DNA of 19,369 bases, taken from Treponema sp. (GTDB lineage Bacteria; Spirochaetota; Spirochaetia; Treponematales; Treponemataceae). The position numbers and the translations under genes are program-made. Location of the stretch: positions 1-19,369 of the forward strand of contig JAITOJ010000112.1 of NCBI GenBank assembly GCA_031290005.1, read 5' to 3'. Each line of letters opens with the position of its first letter. Position 1 is the stretch's first letter. The notes under the pieces were generated by a model. It ran no database searches, was not told the DNA's origin, and worked only from the letters and a program-made list of their open reading frames with translations. Positions 14,683 through 19,369 of this stretch are shown piece by piece.

Positions 14683-15527
14683 AACACAAAGGGACGGTTA
14701 AAAAAGGTATTGTAACGGGATTAAAATATATCGCTCTGAGCCTGGGCGGTTTTACGGCCTTATTCCCTCTGATTTCCATTGTCATTACCGCGTTCAAAAC
14801 CAACGAAGCCTATGCCGCCACCACCGTGATGACCCTCCCGGAAAGCTGGCTGTACTTCGGCAACTTTATTACCGCCTGGCAGCGGGCCAAGATGGGGCTT
14901 GCCTTTGCAAACTCTTTTATTATTCTCGTCTGTGTGCTCTGCGGTTCCATCCTGCTGAGTTCCATGCTTGCCTTTGTGCTCAACCGGTTCAAGTTTCCCG
15001 GCAATACGCTTGTCCGCAATCTTTTCCTGCTGGCCGCTCTCATTCCGGGGGTCGCTATGCAGGTTACGGTGTATCAGATTATGTATACCCTGCATCTGGT
15101 GAACAGTCTGCCCGGATATATCATCCTGATGCTGGGAACTGATGTGATTGCCATCTATATTTTTCTGCAATTCTTCGAGAATCTGCCCACGTCTCTGGAC
15201 GAGTCGGCTATTCTTGACGGCTGCACCTATTTCGGTGTGTTTTTTAAGATTCTGTTTCCCATGCTTCAGCCTGCGGTGGTTACCTGCATGATTCTGAAGG
15301 GCGTGGGAACCTACAACGAATACTATATGGCAAACCTGTACTTGCAGGACAAAAACCGTTTGCAGGTGGTGGCAACGTCGCTGTACACCTTCACGGGGCC
15401 GATGGGCAATCAATATAATTATATCTGCGCGGGAGTGATTATCACTATTATTCCGGCGCTGTTTATTTTCATCCTGTGTCAGAAACAGATTTACGCGGGC
15501 TTGACCGCCGGCGCGGTAAAAGGATAA
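14679..15527 (+). CDS. ABC sugar transporter permease, MalG/UgpE type
   Basis: A 282-residue inner-membrane permease, partner of the preceding one. The start is GTG at 14679, overlapping the upstream stop as GTGA, with AAGGGGAG (14667-14674) upstream. Helices begin at about residue 13 (YIALSLGGFTALFPLISIVI). The EAA docking loop is at about 173-198 (DESAILDGCTYFGVFFKILF then PMLQP), in which the usual second Ala-Ala is Ser-Ala. The C-terminus QKQIYAGLTAGAVKG is the conserved end of the MalG group. No ATPase gene follows, which points to the ATPase at the left end of the window. Confidence 0.95.
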   Translation: MKHKGTVKKGIVTGLKYIALSLGGFTALFPLISIVITAFKTNEAYAATTVMTLPESWLYFGNFITAWQRAKMGLAFANSFIILVCVLCGSILLSSMLAFVLNRFKFPGNTLVRNLFLLAALIPGVAMQVTVYQIMYTLHLVNSLPGYIILMLGTDVIAIYIFLQFFENLPTSLDESAILDGCTYFGVFFKILFPMLQPAVVTCMILKGVGTYNEYYMANLYLQDKNRLQVVATSLYTFTGPMGNQYNYICAGVIITIIPALFIFILCQKQIYAGLTAGAVKG

Positions 15528-15530
15528 CTG

Positions 15531-15562
15531 ATTTACTTATATTATTAAGTAAACAAGTAAAT
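15531..15562. promoter_or_regulatory. Inverted repeats in the leader of the GH130 gene, possible operator
   Basis: TTTACTTA (15532-15539) and TAAGTAAA (15546-15553) form a perfect 8-bp inverted repeat with a 6-bp spacer. A second AAGTAAAT (15555-15562) can also pair with ATTTACTT (15531-15538), so two alternative stems exist. The design is reminiscent of the inner arms of the operon palindrome (TTAGCTTA ... TAAGCTAA) but differs at two positions per arm and in spacing. No good promoter boxes accompany it, so it may be an operator, an RNA switch point or a processing site. Confidence 0.45.
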
Positions 15563-15578
15563 ACACAAGGGAGATAGT

Positions 15579-16583
15579 ATGAGTACTATTTTAAGAAACA
15601 GCGTGTCCCTGCCGAACATTCCCTGGGAAGACCGTCCCAGCGGCAGTGACCAAAAAAAAGAAGTGTTGTGGCGTTATTCCAAAAACCCGGTTATTCAACG
15701 GGATTTGACACTGCATTCCAACAGCATTTTTAACAGCGCTGTTGTGCCTTTCAAAGACGGGTTTGCCGGGGTGTTCCGGTGCGACGATACGTCCCGGCGG
15801 ATGAACATCCACGCGGGAAAAAGCAAGGACGGATTCAAGTGGGACATCAAGGACGAGGTGATCGACTTCAGCAAGATTGACCCGGGTCTGCCCGATTCTG
15901 ACTATAAATACGACCCTCGGGTGGTCTTTATCGAAGACCGCTGGTACGTCATCTGGTGCAACGGCTACCACGGCCCCTGTATCGGCCTGGGGTACACGTT
16001 TGACTTTGAAAAATTCTATCAGATGGAAAATGCCCTGATGTTTTTTAACCGGAACGGGGTGCTGTTTCCCCGCAAAATCGGCAAAAACTACGCCATGCTG
16101 AGCCGGCCCAGCGATTCAGGGCACACCCCCTTCGGGGACATCGTGTACTCCGAAAGCCCTGACCTGACTTTCTGGGGTAAACACCGCCATGTAATGGCTC
16201 CGAACAGTAATTATCCCTGGCAGAGCACCAAAACCGGCGCGGGCCCGGCCCCCATCGAGACTACCGAGGGCTGGCTTTTGTTCTATCACGGCGTTTTGAC
16301 CAGTTGCAACGGGTTTGTCTATTCCTTTGGCGCGGCCCTGCTTGACTTGGACGAGCCTTGGAAGGTGATTGCCAGGTCAAGCCCCTATCTGATTAACCCC
16401 AGGGAAATCTACGAACTTACCGGGGACGTGCCCAACGTTACCTTCCCCTGCGCGGCCCTGACCGACCAGGACACGGGCCGTCTGGCGATTTACTACGGCT
16501 GTGCGGATACCGTGACCGGGCTTGTCTTTGGAACCGTGGATGAAACAGTGGATTTTGTGAAACACAATGCCATAAAAGAATAG
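15579..16583 (+). CDS. GH130 beta-mannoside phosphorylase
   Basis: A 334-residue cytoplasmic protein (no signal peptide) of family GH130, five-bladed beta-propeller enzymes that release mannose 1-phosphate from beta-mannosides using phosphate. It fits the shorter subgroup that acts on beta-1,4-mannooligosaccharides rather than the longer mannosylglucose phosphorylases. Segments seen are RYSKNPVI near the start, NSAVVPFKDGFAGVFRCDD, YDPRVV with the likely catalytic Asp112, GRNGV-like FNRNGVLFPRK, SRPSDSGHTPFGDI and GAGPAPIETTEGWLLFYHGV. AAGGGAG at 15567-15573 supports the start. It ends the locus and would feed mannose 1-phosphate into central metabolism. No cellobiose or mannobiose 2-epimerase is present in the window, so direct phosphorolysis of chains is the simplest role. 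Confidence 0.93.
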   Translation: MSTILRNSVSLPNIPWEDRPSGSDQKKEVLWRYSKNPVIQRDLTLHSNSIFNSAVVPFKDGFAGVFRCDDTSRRMNIHAGKSKDGFKWDIKDEVIDFSKIDPGLPDSDYKYDPRVVFIEDRWYVIWCNGYHGPCIGLGYTFDFEKFYQMENALMFFNRNGVLFPRKIGKNYAMLSRPSDSGHTPFGDIVYSESPDLTFWGKHRHVMAPNSNYPWQSTKTGAGPAPIETTEGWLLFYHGVLTSCNGFVYSFGAALLDLDEPWKVIARSSPYLINPREIYELTGDVPNVTFPCAALTDQDTGRLAIYYGCADTVTGLVFGTVDETVDFVKHNAIKE

Positions 16584-16585
16584 TT

Positions 16586-17479
16586 TCAGTGTTTCGGGGT
16601 TTTCACTTTTCCGCTTTTCACTACTGTCCGCAGCACCAGAAATCCCAGAATGATGACGCCTCCCGCAATTGACGTGGCTGACGGCGCTTCGCGGTGGAAC
16701 AGGAATACCCATACCGGATTCATGAGCGGCTCCAGCATGGTCAGCAGCACCGCGCTCACTGCGGCGATACGGACTATGCCGATGGAATACAGCACTGAAG
16801 GCAGGCCGACCTGGAAAAAACCCAGGGCTAAAAGCCCGCCCCAGCTTGCCAGGGACGGCAGGGGAGATATAAAATAGAACGGGCACATGGCAATCACCGT
16901 TATCAGATGGGCAAACAGGAACGAATCCGAAGGATGCCCGTCTTTTTGCTTCCGCATGAACACTGTGGTCACTCCGAAGGTGACTCCGGACAGGGCGGCA
17001 AGAATGTTGCCCAGGGGAGCGCCGCCGTGGATGCCCTCCAGGAGGAACAGAATCATTCCCGCGAACACCCCGGCCACAGTAACATAGTCGATAGCCTTGT
17101 TTTTTTCCCCCAGCACCAGCGGGCTTAAGAGGATGACGTACAGGGGATTGGTGTATTGCAAAAGGATGGCGTTCGCGGCAGTGGTCATTTTGTTGGACAG
17201 CACAAACAGAATCATGGTGAGGCTGTAGGCGACAGTGGCAATAAAACACGCGGCGGTCTGCCCCCGGTCAACCGTTCCCGCAGGGGTGCGGACGACGAAG
17301 GACGGGACGCGCCTGATGACCAGCAGAATGGTCGCCGCGGCGATAAGGCTCCGGATGCCCGCGATGGCAAAAGGATTCCAGTCAATGCTTTTGATAAGAA
17401 AACCGCCGGTGCTCCAGCCCAGGGCGCACAGCAAGAGAGCCAGCGTTGGATTTGAACGTCTGATTTGTATGGGTTTCAT
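16586..17479 (-). CDS. DMT-superfamily (EamA) membrane transporter
   Basis: A 297-residue inner-membrane protein with about ten hydrophobic helices forming two EamA repeats (first ending near residue 145, second beginning with LGNILAALSGVTFGVTTVFMR). Typical features are the opening LLLCALGWSTGGFLIK, RSLIAAATILL, and ILLQYTNPLYVILLSPLVLGE at the end of repeat 1; the second repeat carries LEPLMNPVWVFLFHRE. Substrates of this group include metabolites, amino acids and drugs and cannot be predicted here. It converges on the GH130 gene with two bases between stop codons, leaving no room for a separate terminator. It starts two bases after the kinase gene, so the two are co-transcribed. The nearest GGAGGGAG is about 18 bases upstream, suggesting translational coupling. 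Confidence 0.93.
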   Translation of the reverse strand: MKPIQIRRSNPTLALLLCALGWSTGGFLIKSIDWNPFAIAGIRSLIAAATILLVIRRVPSFVVRTPAGTVDRGQTAACFIATVAYSLTMILFVLSNKMTTAANAILLQYTNPLYVILLSPLVLGEKNKAIDYVTVAGVFAGMILFLLEGIHGGAPLGNILAALSGVTFGVTTVFMRKQKDGHPSDSFLFAHLITVIAMCPFYFISPLPSLASWGGLLALGFFQVGLPSVLYSIGIVRIAAVSAVLLTMLEPLMNPVWVFLFHREAPSATSIAGGVIILGFLVLRTVVKSGKVKTPKH

Positions 17480-17481
17480 TT

Positions 17482-19140
17482 TCAGTAACTAAAGTCGCTC
17501 CCTCCGATAAACTCCCGGATGATCGACTTGCCCGGCACAAGCTGGGAAGAGATGGGCAAAAAGTTATTCAGAAAGTGCAGCAGCCGGGACGCCTCGGCGT
17601 ATTCCGGTTCAAAGGGGGTAACGCACTTGAGCAGCGGGTCGGCGTAGACTTTGAGAACCGCAAGCTCGTAGTCCAGGGCGGTGTTCAGAATCGCGTCGGC
17701 ATTATTCTGGAAGGGGAAAATATGCAGCCGTTCTCCCTTTTGCACATTGTCCCACATTTTGATGGTGTCCGAAGCGGTCTTACCCCGGAATTGGGAATCC
17801 CGCACAATCCGCCGGATGAGCCGATTGTCGCTGGTGGGAATCCGGTTGTGGTCGTCCAGGTTGAGCTGGGTGATGGCCGAAAGGTACAGCTTGAACTTGT
17901 AATCCCTCGAAACGCCGGGAGTGAGCCGGTCATTCAGGCCGTGGATGCCCTCCAGAATCAGGATGTCTTCCGGGCCCAGTCGCATAACCGCGCCGGTATA
18001 AAACCGCGCGCCTTCCACAAAGTCGTACGAGGGGACTTTGATTTCGCCGCCGCTAAAGAGGACGTCCAGGTCTTTGCCAAGCTGGGCCACATCCAGGGCC
18101 TCCAGGCACTCGTAGTCGTAGTCGCCCTTTTCGTCCCTGGGCGTGTGTGCCCGTCCCACGTAGTAGGAATCCAGCTCGATGACCTTGGGCTGGAACCCTG
18201 AAGCTCTGAGCTGGAGGGACAGCTTTTTTGAGGACGTGGTCTTGCCCGAACTGGACGGCCCCGCTATGAGTACCAGCTTGACTTTGTCCCGGGAGGCGAT
18301 TTGCCGGGCGATGTCGGCAAAGTGGTTTTGCTGCAACAGTTCCGCGATGTCCACAAAGTCCTTGGCCGTGCGCTCGTTGATCAGGCGGTTGAGAGACGCC
18401 GCGGAAGTGACCCCCAGGCGCTTGCCCCACTGCTTGTGGTGTTTATAGACCGCGAACAGTTTGGGGATGTCCTCAAAGGGCGCCACCTGGTCCGGCCGTA
18501 TCGTGGAGGGATAGCGCAGCAAAAAGCCTTCGTCGTAGGGACGAATGTCGAACAGCGCGAGAGTCCCCGTGGACGCGGCCAGGGGGCCGAAATACAACTC
18601 GCTGAACCCTTCCATGGTATTGACGTTAATCAGCGGCGGGCAGATATAGCGCAGTTCCTCGCGGGAAGCGGTAAGCCCCAGGGACTCGAACAGGGCGCAG
18701 GCTTCGGCATAGGAAATCACTTCCTGGGTAATTGGATAATCAGCTTTGACAATCCGGCGCATTTCGCTGTTGATTTTTTGAATGTCCTCAGAGGCCAGGG
18801 GCGTCCCCTCTGGTTTTTCCAGGGTGTAATAATAGCTGTACCCCAGGCTGTGGCCGATAAGCAGCTTTGCTCCGGGGAACAGGGCGTGGCAGGACGCGGA
18901 AAGCACGAACCGCAGGGATTCCCGGTATACCGCCGACCCTTCGCGGGTTTCCTTGAGCACCGGCTCCAGGCTGCCGCTCACCATAAGGCGTTTGCCCAAG
19001 GGGGTGAGCTCGTTGTTGAATTTCACCGCAAAAATCGCGTCTTTTTCCTGGTCAAAACCGGCAAGAAAATCCGCGGGGGTTTTCCCCGCCTCAGAGTCAA
19101 GTTCTTTCCCATTGGGAAACCGCAAAATAATTGATTTCAT
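17482..19140 (-). CDS. TGS-domain nucleoside (uridine) kinase-like protein
   Basis: A 552-residue cytoplasmic protein combining an N-terminal TGS-like domain (about 1-65) and a threonyl-tRNA-synthetase SAD-like region (about 70-220) with a C-terminal phosphoribulokinase/uridine kinase P-loop domain (about 285-480). Walker A is GPSSSGKTT with Lys300. Further kinase features are ELDSYYVGR, DYDYECLEALD, ILEGIHGLND and RRIVRDSQFRG. This architecture is a known bacterial family annotated as nucleoside kinase; the substrate is uncertain. ATG 19140 lacks a strong Shine-Dalgarno (only GGCAGG-like sequence upstream). The perfect 12-bp palindrome TTGTATATACAA (19169-19180) in its leader may be part of the promoter. 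It is unrelated to mannan use. Confidence 0.93.
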   Translation of the reverse strand: MKSIILRFPNGKELDSEAGKTPADFLAGFDQEKDAIFAVKFNNELTPLGKRLMVSGSLEPVLKETREGSAVYRESLRFVLSASCHALFPGAKLLIGHSLGYSYYYTLEKPEGTPLASEDIQKINSEMRRIVKADYPITQEVISYAEACALFESLGLTASREELRYICPPLINVNTMEGFSELYFGPLAASTGTLALFDIRPYDEGFLLRYPSTIRPDQVAPFEDIPKLFAVYKHHKQWGKRLGVTSAASLNRLINERTAKDFVDIAELLQQNHFADIARQIASRDKVKLVLIAGPSSSGKTTSSKKLSLQLRASGFQPKVIELDSYYVGRAHTPRDEKGDYDYECLEALDVAQLGKDLDVLFSGGEIKVPSYDFVEGARFYTGAVMRLGPEDILILEGIHGLNDRLTPGVSRDYKFKLYLSAITQLNLDDHNRIPTSDNRLIRRIVRDSQFRGKTASDTIKMWDNVQKGERLHIFPFQNNADAILNTALDYELAVLKVYADPLLKCVTPFEPEYAEASRLLHFLNNFLPISSQLVPGKSIIREFIGGSDFSY

Positions 19141-19216
19141 GCGTCCAGTATACCTGCCTGGCGCGGATTTGTATATACAAGCCCTTCACCGGTAATTCGC
19201 AATTCACGCCGCCCCC

Positions 19217-19246
19217 TTGACACCCTTGCCTCTGCTTTGCTATACT
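19217..19246 (+). promoter_or_regulatory. Sigma70-type promoter near the contig end
   Basis: TTGACA (19217-19222), an 18-bp spacer and TATACT (19241-19246) give a strong promoter directed to the right. The predicted start, near 19253, coincides with an ATG at 19254. Confidence 0.65.
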
Positions 19247-19253
19247 CCCTCGC

Positions 19254-19284
19254 ATGAAGAACGATGTGAACAGACAGTCTTCGT
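19254..19284 (+). CDS. Possible 5' end of a gene, lost in poly-G
   Basis: ATG at 19254 opens ten codons (MKNDVNRQSS) before the sequence degenerates into G. There is no ribosome-binding site. If the promoter at 19217 is real, the transcript would begin at or within a base or two of the ATG, so the mRNA would be leaderless. Nothing about the product can be said. Confidence 0.25.

Positions 19285-19369
<85 letters not shown>

Noticed and set aside
18301..19134. 277-codon plus-strand frame opposite the kinase
   Set aside because: Shadow of the TGS/kinase gene; no start signal and no domain pattern.

Overview
The window looks like the end of a contig from a spirochaete of the Treponema group, possibly a gut species. 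This is inferred from three things: many lipoproteins whose lipoboxes often carry Ser before the Cys (LVSC, IFSC, LFSC), paired signal-peptide beta-barrel proteins ending in Phe, and the overall gene style. The taxon was not checked by any search. The last ~85 bases are an almost pure G run and should be treated as a sequencing or assembly artefact.

Layout. (1) 1-956, minus: the N-terminal ~85% of a UgpC/MsmK/MalK-type sugar-ABC ATPase with a near-consensus promoter, cut off by the window edge. (2) 1171-1683, plus: a small REP-associated (Y1/HUH) transposase, surrounded by copies of a GGGACAGAGC element. (3) 2042-16583, plus: a long operon-like block starting at a strong sigma70-type promoter overlapped by a perfect 52-bp palindrome. 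In order it encodes an unknown lipoprotein, a stand-alone carbohydrate-binding lipoprotein, a large multidomain GH26 mannanase lipoprotein, two paralogous outer-membrane beta-barrels, a second small GH26 lipoprotein, an exported CIA30/CBM11-like protein, a GH5 subfamily 2-like endoglucanase lipoprotein, an ABC sugar-binding lipoprotein with two permeases, and a GH130 mannoside phosphorylase. (4) 16586-19140, minus and convergent: a DMT/EamA permease and a TGS-domain uridine-kinase-like protein. (5) 19217 onward: a near-consensus promoter and the first few codons of a possible gene, lost in poly-G.

How the genes fit together (inference from families plus order): surface lipoprotein GH26 and GH5 enzymes cut beta-mannan or glucomannan, and the CBM-like proteins hold the polymer. 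The beta-barrel pair would carry oligosaccharides across the outer membrane. The binding protein and two permeases, energised by the shared ATPase encoded divergently at the left end, would import them. GH130 would then phosphorolyse them in the cytoplasm to mannose 1-phosphate. In effect this is a spirochaete mannan-utilisation locus that has no SusC/SusD pair and no TonB-dependent receptor in view.

The most unusual detail is three perfect tandem copies of a 14-bp unit inserted in the signal-peptide region of the first operon gene. Removing exactly these 42 bp restores a textbook lipoprotein signal peptide, while one or two copies would break the frame. The unit matches the repeat that surrounds the neighbouring transposase.
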